A DNA stretch of 64,000 nucleotides from Vreelandella sp031769195 (GCF_031769195.1 NZ_JAVHNP010000007.1:1-64000), one strand, 5' to 3'; counted from the stretch's first letter, positions 8,475 through 18,674 are shown. Notes: generated by a model from the sequence alone, not told the origin. Translations and numbers: made by a program.

Positions 8475-9625
8475 AACGCACCTTCAACATCGTGTGAAAT
8501 AACAGCGTGTGCAACTACATAGCGTGCGATGTCTTTTGCCTTGTCTGTGAACCGAAAATTCACATCTTCCGCAAGGCCCAGCCAGTAGCTGAATACGGCA
8601 AAGCCTAAGCGAAGGTTTGCATCATTCGGCAAGTCACTCAGCGCCTTTTCAAACGACATGCCTCTTAAAAAACATGCTTCATCATAGCCCGCCGGTAGCA
8701 TGCCCCACCGATCCCAATCGATGAGGACGGCTTTATTGTTCGTCTCACTGACCAACACATTTCCTGCATGAAGGTCGCCATGTGAAAGCACAGACGGCAG
8801 CCTCTTAACGCACTGCTTCATTTTCAACATAAGAAGCGCATGGCGAACATCGAAGGTTAGAAAAGACTGACGCAGCACTAGCTTTTGCAACTCAACAAGA
8901 TAAGCCTGCTGTGTGTTAGTACGATAAAACGCGGGACTGGAATGGTTATGCAGCACGCTAAGCGTATCAATGACCTGCTGACGTGTGTGGTCATTTAATA
9001 ACACCGCCGCGGATACTGATACGCCTTCCATATACTCATACGCCAAACAAGACTCAGGCGCAGCGGGATGGAAAGAAGGCAACAATGCGGGGGCAGGCAA
9101 CGCGAGTGGCGTAATGACGTGCTTATAGAAAGCCGCCACATCTTGAATATGCGACGCTGAGTTAGCCAGCTTGATTAATGTATCAGGGAACGCGTCGCCC
9201 CGTAGCGCCACCGCGGTCAGTTCCGCATTACGCTTAAAGAAAGGTTTAAAGTGACTCGCCCCCGTACGTTCAAGCAAGGGGGCTAACGGCGCGAAGGCAA
9301 CATGGTGATTCGAACTTGCCGCCAGCCAAGCATTAGCGCCCACTCGCTGCGGGCTACCAGGCAAAGGCAGACCACAAGACGTGATCTCAACAATATCCCC
9401 CGGCAATAAGTTTAAGGGAGCGTTAAACCCAACGGTATTATCAATGCCCAAGGAAGCCTGTACATCTTGCCTTTCACGCCAACAAAATGCGTGAAAAAAT
9501 TCACGTCCATTAATAGAGATACACACAGATGAAGACGTAGCGCACCAGCCACGCACGCCCGTCTCGTTAACTCTATCGATAGCACCTTGCGCAAGTGACG
9601 CCTTAGCGGAGCGAAAAATCTTCAT
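8471..9625 (-). CDS. APH/choline-kinase-like phosphotransferase with N-terminal beta domain
   Basis: Residues about 100-384 form an aminoglycoside-phosphotransferase/choline-kinase type domain. The catalytic loop HGDLHAGN is at 282-289 and the metal-binding DWDRW starts at 303. Known members phosphorylate small alcohols or sugars; the substrate here is unknown. Residues about 13-95 form a separate small domain of the kind often attached to surface-polysaccharide enzymes (G-n-GW, then RxDVxxxxG and VGF). A similar segment lies in the middle of the protein encoded at 12020-14296. The gene overlaps the upstream glycosyltransferase gene by 23 bp and the downstream one by 4 bp, so production is tightly coupled. 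A role in phosphorylating or phospho-decorating a glycan or its precursor is inference. Confidence 0.75.
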   Translation of the reverse strand: MKIFRSAKASLAQGAIDRVNETGVRGWCATSSSVCISINGREFFHAFCWRERQDVQASLGIDNTVGFNAPLNLLPGDIVEITSCGLPLPGSPQRVGANAWLAASSNHHVAFAPLAPLLERTGASHFKPFFKRNAELTAVALRGDAFPDTLIKLANSASHIQDVAAFYKHVITPLALPAPALLPSFHPAAPESCLAYEYMEGVSVSAAVLLNDHTRQQVIDTLSVLHNHSSPAFYRTNTQQAYLVELQKLVLRQSFLTFDVRHALLMLKMKQCVKRLPSVLSHGDLHAGNVLVSETNNKAVLIDWDRWGMLPAGYDEACFLRGMSFEKALSDLPNDANLRLGFAVFSYWLGLAEDVNFRFTDKAKDIARYVVAHAVISHDVEGAL

Positions 9626-11984
9626 GCACCAACGTTAGGTTAGGGTTATAGGCGGGATCGCTATCTAAATGTTTGCCCCACACACGGCGCATATAGGCGA
9701 CTTCACTCAGCCAGCGGGCACGTTTAGTCGGCGTGTCGTCTGCCCCGCGAGAAATAGATTCATGATGGTAAAGTTCAGCAAACGGGGTCCATAAATTACG
9801 GTATCCCGCTTCACGCACTTTCAAACACAAATCTACATCGTTGTAAGCAACGGTGAGGTCTTTTTCATTCAAACCATTCACGTTATTAAACACGTTTTTA
9901 CGCAATAGCAGGCACGCGGCGGTCACCGCCGATAAATTTTGAACGGCTTTTAAGCGGCCCGTATAACCATCGCTTTCGCGGGGGAAGAAGCGATGCGCAT
10001 GACCTGCTACATCGCCTAACCCAAGGATGACCCCACCATGCTGCAACATTCCATTAGGATAGTAAAGCTTCGCCCCCACGCAGCCAATTTCAGAACGGCA
10101 AACTTGGCTCACCATTTCTGTTAACCAGAACTCATTAACCGGCTCAATATCATTATTCACTAAACCAATGATACTGCCACGGGCATTAGCAGCACCAAAA
10201 TTGTTAATGGCTGAATAATTAAAAGGATAATCCCAGTGCAGCACTCGCACGCGAGGGTCGCGTTGCTCAACCTCACGCATATACGCAAGCGCCTCGGGGC
10301 AATCACTTTGATTGTCTAAAATTAAAAGCTCAAAGTGGGTATAGGCGGTGCGTTCCAAAATGGCATCTACACAAGGGCGTAGAATATCGACACCGTTGCG
10401 CGTGGGAACCAGCAAGCTCACTAACGGGGCTGGATTAGGAATCGGCCATTCAATACGCACAGATTGCTCTGTTAACCCTGGATGTACAACCGCTTGAGCG
10501 CTCGCCACATGCTGTTTTAAGACGCTGCTCACCAAGAAAATCGCGTCTTTCTGAGACAGCGCATAGTTAAACAGCGTACTGCGATGGTAAAGCATGCTTG
10601 GCAAATGATGGACAGCGCTAGCTTTCCCATGCGTGCTTTTCCACATCAAGAAGGTAAGCGCCAGCGCATAATCAACAGCGGCGCGGTTTGTTAAATGCGA
10701 GAGTAAGTCCGCCTGCTCTGCTTCCAACTGCCATAGTAGCCGACGCTTATAAAGTGCCAAACGACCAATATAGTTTTTGGACAGTAACAGATCCGGATTC
10801 CAGTCTGGCTTGAACGCTGGCTTAGAACGCACACCCTCATCATTGATGATATCTTCATCGCCATAAAACAGCTGCGCCTCGGGATATTCATTCCATGCTT
10901 TTGCAAGCTGGCTCAAGGCGTCTTTGGCAAGCTGGTCGCCAACGCTAATGCGCATCACGCCATCACCATGCGTTTGAATAAACCCCTGATGATCCAACTT
11001 TGCATACGTACGATGGTAGCTACGAATCATACTGACCCGGCTAGAAGAAGGGATATAACGCTCTAGGGTCCGTCGTTGTGCATCCGTAATATCGGCTGAT
11101 AGCACAATAATGACTTCCCAAAAAAAGTAACTTTGCGTTTTTAGCGAGTTAATCGTTGCGACAAAGTACTTCTCCCCTCTCTGAAAATCTTCCTGAGTCA
11201 CCGGCATAATCAACGAAAAAAGAGGCGCACTCTTCAATCCAGCAATCAGCGTCTGCGCATCGCTACTCGCTTCATACTCAGTGGTTTCAATCCAGCGAGC
11301 GTAATCATCGTTGATATGCTGCTTAGCGTGCGTTTGGTCATAATCTGCCAGGGCCACTGTACGCCACCAACAGCCTTGGGCCACCGATGCCACATGCAGC
11401 TGACGAATAACCTTACGGGTACGCAGCCCTTTATAATCCGGATGGTTATTAATTAATCGGCGCGCCAAGCGGTTATGGGCAAACCAAGGGGTCAGCCATA
11501 CCCACTGAACGGTGGCAGCGCTCAGGGCATCAGCAGAAGCGCTAAAAGAGAGCTTAATATCGCGCACCCCAACAGGCACCCAAATAATACGCTTGGTGGT
11601 TTTCCCCGGGCGCAGCGATACTGAATATTCAAGAATACGGCCACGTGCGTAGAGCGTTAAGGTAGCTGCACCATGGGCATCGCCTTCGAGCCCATCCAGC
11701 TCAATCATATTCCAGCCCGGCCAGGGGCGGTTACCCACGGCTCTACATTGAGTTTCCAGTTCTGGGGTTTCCAGTTCTGGGGCCTCCAGCGCTTGGGTAT
11801 CCAGTTTTTCTGCCACCACGTCATGATCAACGCCATGGCCTTGCGGGGCGAATTCGCTGGGCGCAGCAACTGCGGAAGGCGCAATCACCTGTAAAACCGG
11901 CTGGCGACGCCAAATAGGCGGCATGTTAATAAAGCGGCCAACCGCCGCCATACACTCTTTTAGACGAACAATATGCTGCCTCAT
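9603..11984 (-). CDS. Large GT2-family glycosyltransferase
   Basis: About 793 residues. The C-terminal third is a typical GT2 domain: SLLVPTRNGVDIL, the NNDIE (DXD-type) motif in GLVNNDIEP, and the ED-equivalent region YNDVDLCLKVREAGYR. A less conserved GT2-like segment precedes it (LFSLIMPVTQEDF, YGDEDI), so the protein may hold two catalytic domains, one degenerate. The N-terminal 200 residues look beta-rich and include a short repeated stretch (PELETPELET) encoded by 15-bp DNA repeats near 11755-11790. The ATG at 11984 is preferred because GAGG lies 5 bp before it; a GTG at 11990 overlaps that site. Similar large GT2 proteins build rhamnan or galactan backbones, but the linkage here is unknown. 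Confidence 0.85.
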   Translation of the reverse strand: MRQHIVRLKECMAAVGRFINMPPIWRRQPVLQVIAPSAVAAPSEFAPQGHGVDHDVVAEKLDTQALEAPELETPELETQCRAVGNRPWPGWNMIELDGLEGDAHGAATLTLYARGRILEYSVSLRPGKTTKRIIWVPVGVRDIKLSFSASADALSAATVQWVWLTPWFAHNRLARRLINNHPDYKGLRTRKVIRQLHVASVAQGCWWRTVALADYDQTHAKQHINDDYARWIETTEYEASSDAQTLIAGLKSAPLFSLIMPVTQEDFQRGEKYFVATINSLKTQSYFFWEVIIVLSADITDAQRRTLERYIPSSSRVSMIRSYHRTYAKLDHQGFIQTHGDGVMRISVGDQLAKDALSQLAKAWNEYPEAQLFYGDEDIINDEGVRSKPAFKPDWNPDLLLSKNYIGRLALYKRRLLWQLEAEQADLLSHLTNRAAVDYALALTFLMWKSTHGKASAVHHLPSMLYHRSTLFNYALSQKDAIFLVSSVLKQHVASAQAVVHPGLTEQSVRIEWPIPNPAPLVSLLVPTRNGVDILRPCVDAILERTAYTHFELLILDNQSDCPEALAYMREVEQRDPRVRVLHWDYPFNYSAINNFGAANARGSIIGLVNNDIEPVNEFWLTEMVSQVCRSEIGCVGAKLYYPNGMLQHGGVILGLGDVAGHAHRFFPRESDGYTGRLKAVQNLSAVTAACLLLRKNVFNNVNGLNEKDLTVAYNDVDLCLKVREAGYRNLWTPFAELYHHESISRGADDTPTKRARWLSEVAYMRRVWGKHLDSDPAYNPNLTLVHEDFSLR

Positions 11985-12019
11985 TACCACCTCAAACTAA
12001 TATATTGACAAGGCAACAT

Positions 12020-14296
12020 TTATGAAAATAGCGCACGTGCAGTGTGGTCCCACTGAAGCACGCCAACTGCCTGAAGATACTCATCGGATGCGATGATACG
12101 CTTTTCAAGTACACCATCAAACGCCTTCTCATCTAACTGTGAGCCCTTGTGGCGTATCATTTCCTCTAAACTGAACGCCACCGTGGGCACCTGCACAACA
12201 AACCGAGCATTCGTTTGTGCCGCTAAATAGTCAGGGGCCACCTCTGCCACTAGGGCCGGGTCCACATTGCCAGCGCTGTGAGCAAACACCACACGGCGAA
12301 ACATTCTAGAAAGGTAGTTGAACATGGAGTAACTGGACGAAGAGCCAAACAATAGGCAGGTACCCGCATTCAATGCATCCGGGTACTCCATGACCAGTAA
12401 ACGCCCAAAATTAGGCAGGCCATTGTCATAGGTCTTATACCGAGTGTGCGTAAACGAGCTAAGCACTTCCACCTCAGACACCTGCTTGGGGGTAAGCTTA
12501 TTGCCTAAATCGCCCCCCATCGCCCTCACTTTGTAGCGGTCTTTGGAGAACATCGCTTCGCAGGCCGCTTTATCTAACCCCAAGCGTTCGGCTAACGCCA
12601 GCGACGCCGACAAAGCCCCTTTATGCGTCCAATGGGTATCGGTGGGAATAAAAGCGCCATCGCCTAGTGCTTTAAGCTCCGCAACGGGGTACACCAACTC
12701 TTTGGCTTCTTCTAGCACCAATACCTGATGCATGGGGCCAGAAGCGCCCTCCTGAAACGGGTGATAGTGCGCACCCATCACACTCTCTTTCGAAGGCGCC
12801 ACTAATAGTGCCCACGGCTGGCTTTCGGCGGTAACCACCAGTTGGCTCAAATACTGGCGCCACCCTTCAACACCTTCCGGTGTTAGGCGCATTCGGCCGG
12901 TAAATTGGTCCACACTGCCATTGGTATCGTTATCAAGGAACAACCACCCTTGCTTACCTTCCAGCACTTTTAATGAGGGTGAGTCTGTCACATCCTGAGT
13001 ATCGACGTTAACGTCTTGTAACAGCCAACGCTGGTCTTCCAAGGCCAACCACAGCCGAAAATTACCCAGCTTTGGCGGCACCGTAAAACGAAAACCACAC
13101 TGGCGCTGAGGATGCTGTTCTGGGGAAACCGACAAGACATTTTTAATCACATCTGGGCGATCAATATCTAACGGGTAGCACAGCTCATAGGTAGGCAGCC
13201 ACTGGGCAATAATACGCACTTGAGACTGCATTTCCACGAGGCTTTCCGGCAATAGTAACCAGCCCTGCACCACCCGACCGGAAGGCAGAAACCGTGAACC
13301 TCGATGCTCAGAGGGGTAATCTAATGACCAGCGCTCAATAGGCGCTTGATCTGCATTTGACGTTGTCGATGCCCACTCCTTCACTCGGCGTTTTAACCAA
13401 CGAGTTAACTCATGCCCAGTGGGGCGCTCATCGACACTCTCAGGTGTGGCTTGCTGCTTTTCGGCCAGCTGCTGCAACCATTTCATCTTTTGTTTAACCT
13501 TAGGCGCGAGTTCAGATGCGCCAAGACACGCCGTATCGTTGCGGTCATGGCGCATAAAATAGTCACGCTGCTTCTGATAGTTAGGCGTGGCGGCACTACC
13601 GCGCCGCGCCTTGCCTAAAACAAATTCTTCTACCGACTTCACAAGGTAGTGATTAATACGCGCGCCTTCCCAGCAGACCTGCTCACTTAAACCAACACGC
13701 ACAGTCCCATCAGGAGCCTGACGCTCGACCAATGGCTGCCCTTGAGTGTTGATGTAATGGCCTCGCCGCAAACGAGCCATATGCGGGTTAACAAAACGTT
13801 CCACGTACCCAGGACGAACAATGCTCTTGATATGATGATTCGGGCCAAAGCCACGCTCAGCGCGCTGGGTGAAACGCTCAATCACTAAGCCCTCTTCACG
13901 AAACTTAGCACCGTTCGAACCAAAGCATGCCCAATTTAACCCCATGGCCCCTACGTCAGGGTCAGCAAAACGCTCGCCCAGCCAATCTAGCAGCCCATCG
14001 TCCGTAGGCAATAAAAACTCATCTGCGTCAATAAAAGCAACAAGATCAATCAACTGGGGGCACTTGGCAAGCAATTGCTGGTAGGCCGCTAACTGAGGGG
14101 GCTTATCTTCAGTAGGCACCGAGATCAACGTCACAATGCCGGCGTGTTCTAGCGCTTTCAGCCACTCATAGGAGCCATCATCGCTGGCGTTATCCGCCAT
14201 CAAAAAATGGCTAACCCCCACCGACAAATGAAAGGCTACCCACTCAGGCAGACTCTCGCGCTCGTTTTTAACAATGGCTGCAATTGCTAGCTTCAA
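12020..14296 (-). CDS. GT92-like glycosyltransferase fused to AlgX/AlgJ-like SGNH domain
   Basis: A 758-residue multidomain protein. Residues 1-240 resemble GT92/DUF23-type transferases (AIVKNERESLPEWV, then FIDADEF at 89-95 as the DXD motif, and HHIKSIVR). Residues about 320-430 form a beta-type module (VQGW, DRPDV, CGF) similar to the N-terminus of the neighbouring kinase. Residues about 440-758 resemble the catalytic region of AlgX/AlgJ polysaccharide O-acetyltransferases: GKQGWLFLDND, SKESV, the hallmark DTHWTHKG near 553-560, and LLFGSSSSYSMFNYL holding the nucleophile-type serine block. AlgJ and AlgX act in the periplasm, but I see no signal peptide here, so a cytoplasmic acetyltransferase or esterase step on the growing glycan is the simplest reading. 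The fusion is unusual. Confidence 0.75.
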   Translation of the reverse strand: MKLAIAAIVKNERESLPEWVAFHLSVGVSHFLMADNASDDGSYEWLKALEHAGIVTLISVPTEDKPPQLAAYQQLLAKCPQLIDLVAFIDADEFLLPTDDGLLDWLGERFADPDVGAMGLNWACFGSNGAKFREEGLVIERFTQRAERGFGPNHHIKSIVRPGYVERFVNPHMARLRRGHYINTQGQPLVERQAPDGTVRVGLSEQVCWEGARINHYLVKSVEEFVLGKARRGSAATPNYQKQRDYFMRHDRNDTACLGASELAPKVKQKMKWLQQLAEKQQATPESVDERPTGHELTRWLKRRVKEWASTTSNADQAPIERWSLDYPSEHRGSRFLPSGRVVQGWLLLPESLVEMQSQVRIIAQWLPTYELCYPLDIDRPDVIKNVLSVSPEQHPQRQCGFRFTVPPKLGNFRLWLALEDQRWLLQDVNVDTQDVTDSPSLKVLEGKQGWLFLDNDTNGSVDQFTGRMRLTPEGVEGWRQYLSQLVVTAESQPWALLVAPSKESVMGAHYHPFQEGASGPMHQVLVLEEAKELVYPVAELKALGDGAFIPTDTHWTHKGALSASLALAERLGLDKAACEAMFSKDRYKVRAMGGDLGNKLTPKQVSEVEVLSSFTHTRYKTYDNGLPNFGRLLVMEYPDALNAGTCLLFGSSSSYSMFNYLSRMFRRVVFAHSAGNVDPALVAEVAPDYLAAQTNARFVVQVPTVAFSLEEMIRHKGSQLDEKAFDGVLEKRIIASDEYLQAVGVLQWDHTARALFS

Positions 14297-14321
14297 ATAG
14301 ACCTCGTCTCAAGGGGTATCG

Positions 14322-17303
14322 CTACGATTCATTAGCCATAAAGGCAGCCGCACGCGTTAATCGGTACGCTCTTTCCAGCGCGGCCTCTAACTCCGCCGAA
14401 CTAAAAAACGTGGTTGCTCGGCGCTGTGCCGCTTGCCCAAAGCGACGGCACTGCGCTGGGGCAGCTGCCAACAATGCCACCTGTTGAGCGGCGGCATAGG
14501 GCTCACCGTAAGGAACCAAATAACCGGTTTCACCATCCACCACCAACTCACCAAGAGCGCCCCAACGATACGCCACAACAGGACGCCCCGCAGCCATCGC
14601 TTCTAAAACAGTACGCCCAAAAGACTCTTGAAAGCGCGAGAGGTTCACCACAATATCAAGCTCCGCCAGCGCCTGCTCAGGGCGCTCCACATAGCCTGCA
14701 AAGTGTATATTGGCAGGCGCACGGCCCTGGCGTTGGCGGCTCAATAGCCCTTCCACTTCAGGTGTCTGCGTACCGTAAAGGACCACCACCGCAAAAGGGG
14801 CTAACGATTGAAGGTGCCGTGCCATGGCCTCAATATCTTCAATACCCTTTTTAGCCACATTGCTGCTAAGCATTCCCACCCGCACGCCGCCCACCCGCTC
14901 ACCTGGTTTAAATCGCACTGGCGGCAGTGACAATAAAGGGGGCATATCAATCGTATTCGGTACGACGCAGATAGGAACACCCGAAGGCAAAGTAAACGCT
15001 TCAGCCACACACTGGGAGTTGGCAATAATGACATCCGCCTGAGCATGCACCTGTGTAACGACTTCCTCTGGAGCAGCGCCTAATAATTCACACAGCGCCG
15101 CATCGTGCTTCGGTAGCTCACGCACGTGCACCAGCGAAGGAATGCCGGCCCTTTTAGCGGCCACATACGGCTCATGAAGCACGGCCGTATTGCCATGAAC
15201 CGCAGCCACCGAATACCGGTGAATTAACGCCTCAAAATGGCTAACGGTCGAGGCTACCGGCGGCTTACCCACTTGCCACCAGCCGTAGGGTAGAACAGCC
15301 AAGGCGCAGCAACGTTGCAAAATAGCCTGCTCGTAAGCAGCATTCTTAGCTTCAGGTAGCGTGACCACCACGTTCCAGTTCAGTTTACCGAACGCATCAA
15401 GCACATCAATAAAGCTACGCTCGGCACCAAACAGCGTGCTGCCCGCTTGGTGAGCACACAGCATGACCGTCGGCTGATTCAAAAAGACGCGCTCACCCTC
15501 CCATACCGGCAAGGCAGAGTACCCCTGGCGCTGCCCCTCTCGTAGAAAATGCGCCAACGGATGAACAGATTGAGCAGCCACGTCTGGGCAACGACGCAAA
15601 TAACCCGAGGTGGAAAAATCAGGCCCTGGGTCACGCCCTTCAGCTGCACCGCATTCCCAGTAATGAAGCAGCGGCTCAACGGGCGTTTGTTGCAGGTCAA
15701 TATAACGCGCCAGATACCAGCCTGAGTCGAACAGTGTCGACTCACACACACGCTCAAAATCTGTTGGGTGCCCATTACGCGGGGCATCATCACGCAACAT
15801 GGCCAAGGGCGCCCTAAAAAGGCGCTGCTCAGGAACGCGAGGCATATACAGCTGCGTTGGCTCTTCCGCTGCCGAGTGCCAAGCGCGAGCCATCTGCACA
15901 TACTGAAACCGGGTTCCCGCAAACTGGCTGACCAAGTGCGAGTTAGTATGCTGGCTGAGCGACCCCTCATCTGCCAAACCAAAAGAGATAGGCACACCAG
16001 GAAGCACCTCTAAAACACTATGGGCACCGTAAGCGGCTTCTATACGCAAGCGCCATTCGGTATCGGCATTAACACTCACCAAATCCCAATAACCTAGCGC
16101 GTCGAACGTTGTTCGGCGCAGCATGAGCGACGACATATTGGGATAGACCCACCCATACTCATCCAACCGCCAGCGATGAAAATGCAACGCAGGCGTTACG
16201 CGCACCCAATGAGATAAGCAGGCAGGCGCATCAGGGTGATCAAGCAAAGCCTGAAGCTGATACTGCAATTTTTGCGGGTGGGACCAATCGTCACTATCGT
16301 GCGTGGTGATGAATTCACCACTGGCGGCCGCCATGCCGGTATTACGCGCGGCATAAGCCCCTTGGTTATGAAAATGCCGCACCATCATCAATGAAGCATG
16401 CGCTGGTGCCTCGTGCTGCAACGCCTCAACTAGGCTCACACTCGCGTCTTGGCTGGCATCGTCCACGACAATGATTTCTAAACGAACCCCCTGCTGGGCA
16501 AAGAGGCTGCGCAAGGCAGTGGCAATCGTGGCTTCCGCGTTATACAGCGGAATAATGACACTGATGAGGGGAAAAGAAGCGCACACATCCGAAGGACGTA
16601 TTGCCGATAAATTAGTTAACCGCAGCGGCTGCTCAGGGTTCTCTAATGCAATCCCTTGAAGCCCCTGGCTTTCAAACATCGCATTTAACACGCCTAATGG
16701 CGCTTGCTGGCTCGGCGTTAACCGCAGCACATTGCTACGGGCCAGTATGGTATCGACTGCTTGAGGAAAGTAACTCTCTAAAAAGGCTAATGCCTGGGAA
16801 GCCACCTGCGTTAACCGCCGAGACGTGGGTTCACGGCAACACGCATCAATAACGAGCAACGCCGGGCCGGGTTGCTGCATGTCGATCAACTGGCCATCGG
16901 GCATAAGGCTATCAATAACAGCCTCCCAATGCCCCTGCCACGCATACCAACGGGCCAGCGCCCAACGTGCAGCGTTCTGCTCAGGCGCATTCGCATTATC
17001 AGCCGTTAACACGCCCACCAAACGTGGCAACACCACACTGCTAGCACCTCGCCATAGCGCATGGTCCCAGCCGGGCACTCGGTTCAGGCAAGGTAGCCGC
17101 CCTTCTGCTTTACCGTGATGCTGATAATGCTCCCAGGGGTCGATGCCAGCGGCCGCTACATCCGGGTATGCCGAGAGATACCAGGCCGCGTCAAAATGCG
17201 CAGCCGCCCTTTCAGGCGTCATATATCTTTTGGCCAACGTAGCGCCCGTAGCCGCCTTACGACGACCCAGTTTGGTCCACCACCTCGCCAGAAAAGAGTG
17301 CAT
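14322..17303 (-). CDS. Bifunctional GT2-GT4 glycosyltransferase with YPDV-type modules
   Basis: About 993 residues with two catalytic domains. Residues about 245-460 are GT2 (LISVIIPLYNAEA, THDSDDWSHPQK as the DXD region). The last 350 residues are GT4 (VPNTIDMP, FAGYVERPE, ESFGRTVLEAMAAGRPVVAY, GETGYLVPYGEP). Short modules of the form FDxxWYLxxYPDVxxxG-n-HY-n-G-n-EGR occur at about 39-72 and, more diverged, twice between the domains. The same module is found in the coiled-coil protein at 38962. The GT2 domain shares AYAARN and THDSDDWSHPQK with the GT2 at 25729, so the two are paralogues. I place the start at ATG 17303; an in-frame GTG lies 6 bp further upstream. Confidence 0.85.
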   Translation of the reverse strand: MHSFLARWWTKLGRRKAATGATLAKRYMTPERAAAHFDAAWYLSAYPDVAAAGIDPWEHYQHHGKAEGRLPCLNRVPGWDHALWRGASSVVLPRLVGVLTADNANAPEQNAARWALARWYAWQGHWEAVIDSLMPDGQLIDMQQPGPALLVIDACCREPTSRRLTQVASQALAFLESYFPQAVDTILARSNVLRLTPSQQAPLGVLNAMFESQGLQGIALENPEQPLRLTNLSAIRPSDVCASFPLISVIIPLYNAEATIATALRSLFAQQGVRLEIIVVDDASQDASVSLVEALQHEAPAHASLMMVRHFHNQGAYAARNTGMAAASGEFITTHDSDDWSHPQKLQYQLQALLDHPDAPACLSHWVRVTPALHFHRWRLDEYGWVYPNMSSLMLRRTTFDALGYWDLVSVNADTEWRLRIEAAYGAHSVLEVLPGVPISFGLADEGSLSQHTNSHLVSQFAGTRFQYVQMARAWHSAAEEPTQLYMPRVPEQRLFRAPLAMLRDDAPRNGHPTDFERVCESTLFDSGWYLARYIDLQQTPVEPLLHYWECGAAEGRDPGPDFSTSGYLRRCPDVAAQSVHPLAHFLREGQRQGYSALPVWEGERVFLNQPTVMLCAHQAGSTLFGAERSFIDVLDAFGKLNWNVVVTLPEAKNAAYEQAILQRCCALAVLPYGWWQVGKPPVASTVSHFEALIHRYSVAAVHGNTAVLHEPYVAAKRAGIPSLVHVRELPKHDAALCELLGAAPEEVVTQVHAQADVIIANSQCVAEAFTLPSGVPICVVPNTIDMPPLLSLPPVRFKPGERVGGVRVGMLSSNVAKKGIEDIEAMARHLQSLAPFAVVVLYGTQTPEVEGLLSRQRQGRAPANIHFAGYVERPEQALAELDIVVNLSRFQESFGRTVLEAMAAGRPVVAYRWGALGELVVDGETGYLVPYGEPYAAAQQVALLAAAPAQCRRFGQAAQRRATTFFSSAELEAALERAYRLTRAAAFMANES

Positions 17304-17345
17304 AGCCACCTAATGATTAGCAAATAAACGACTGCTTCCCCATAG

Positions 17346-17375
17346 AAAAGGCCGTCAAACCAAGGCTTGACGGCC
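17346..17375 (-). terminator. Intrinsic terminator after ugd
   Basis: Perfect 9-bp stem GGCCGTCAA/TTGACGGCC (17350-17358 and 17367-17375, 8-nt loop), followed on the minus strand by TTTTC. It ends about 43 bp before the start of the GT2-GT4 gene, which leaves little room for a separate promoter. Confidence 0.85.
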
Positions 17376-17507
17376 CAACCAAAACGAAACAGGGCAGCAG
17401 CTTTTATAAGTAAAAACCGAAACCTAGATGCACTATATCACAATCAATATGGCACCCAATATCACACCTATTTGTCACATCAGCTTTGTCACATCAGCAC
17501 GTGTGGC

Positions 17508-18674
17508 TTAATCGCTGCCAAACAAGTCACGGGTATACACTTTTTCCGCAACGTCATGCAGCTCTTCCACCATGCGGTTGGCGAGGATCACGTCCGCTTT
17601 TTGCTTGAAAGCATCAAAATCACGCATGACCACAGAGCCAAAGAACTTCTCTTTATCCAGCGCAGGCTCGTACACCACCACTTCAACGCCCTTTGCCTTC
17701 AAACGCTTCATAACACCCTGCATGGCACTAGCGCGGAAGTTATCGGAACCGGTTTTCATAATAAGGCGGTACACACCCACCACTTCCGGATTCCGGCGCA
17801 GCACAGAATCTGCGATGAAATCCTTGCGGGTACGGTTAGCGTCGACAATGGCCTGAATCATATTGCTTGGCACATCTTGGTAGTTAGCCAACAGCTGCTT
17901 AGTGTCTTTCGGCAAGCAGTAGCCACCATACCCAAAGCTTGGGTTGTTGTAATGCTTGCCAATACGCGGGTCTAGACCTACCCCGCCAATAATTTGTTTA
18001 GCATCTAAGCCATGAGACTCAGCGTAGGTGTCCAGCTCGTTAAAATAGGCAACCCGCATGGCCAAGTACGTATTGGCAAACAGCTTGATGGCCTCTGCTT
18101 CCGTGCTATTGGTCAGCAGCACCTCAACGTCTTGCTTGAGAGCACCCTGCTTTAACAGTTCAGCAAACGTAGCGGCGCGCTCTGAACGCTCGCCTACAAT
18201 GATGCGCGAAGGATAGAGGTTATCGTGCAGCGCTTTACCTTCACGGAGAAACTCTGGCGAAAACAGCAAGTTTTGGGTATTGAATCGCTCGGCTGCTTCC
18301 GTGGTGTAACCCACCGGTACGGTGGATTTAATCACCATGACCGCATCAGGATTCACCTGCATAACCTTCTGAATAACGGCTTCAACACTCTTGGTGTTGA
18401 AGTAGTTGGTCTCAGGGTCGTAATCGGTGGGCGTAGCAATAATGACAAATTCAGCCTCTTGATACGCGGCTTCGGCATCCAGGGTTGCCGTAAAGTGCAG
18501 ATCTTCACGAGCCAAAAACGCTGAAATTTCTGCGTCTTCGATCGGGGATACACGGTCATTTAGCATGCTTACCTTTTCAGGTACGATATCAACCGCTACC
18601 ACCTCATGGTGCTGAGCCAATAGCATCGCATTAGAAAGGCCCACATAGCCCGTACCGGCAACTGCAATTTTCAT
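17508..18674 (-). CDS. ugd: UDP-glucose 6-dehydrogenase
   Basis: NAD-dependent four-electron oxidation of UDP-glucose to UDP-glucuronate. The N-terminal Rossmann motif is GTGYVGLSNAML. The catalytic cysteine is in GYGGYCLPKDT, and the lysine-containing IKLFANTYLAMRVAYFNEL segment is intact. Starting at ATG 18674 gives 388 residues, the length of the E. coli Ugd type; the frame is open further upstream but the extra part has no family match. The enzyme implies a uronic-acid-containing polymer, in line with the PL14-like lyase gene about 2 kb upstream. The gene has its own promoter candidate and terminator, so it is probably transcribed alone. Confidence 0.97.
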   Translation of the reverse strand: MKIAVAGTGYVGLSNAMLLAQHHEVVAVDIVPEKVSMLNDRVSPIEDAEISAFLAREDLHFTATLDAEAAYQEAEFVIIATPTDYDPETNYFNTKSVEAVIQKVMQVNPDAVMVIKSTVPVGYTTEAAERFNTQNLLFSPEFLREGKALHDNLYPSRIIVGERSERAATFAELLKQGALKQDVEVLLTNSTEAEAIKLFANTYLAMRVAYFNELDTYAESHGLDAKQIIGGVGLDPRIGKHYNNPSFGYGGYCLPKDTKQLLANYQDVPSNMIQAIVDANRTRKDFIADSVLRRNPEVVGVYRLIMKTGSDNFRASAMQGVMKRLKAKGVEVVVYEPALDKEKFFGSVVMRDFDAFKQKADVILANRMVEELHDVAEKVYTRDLFGSD

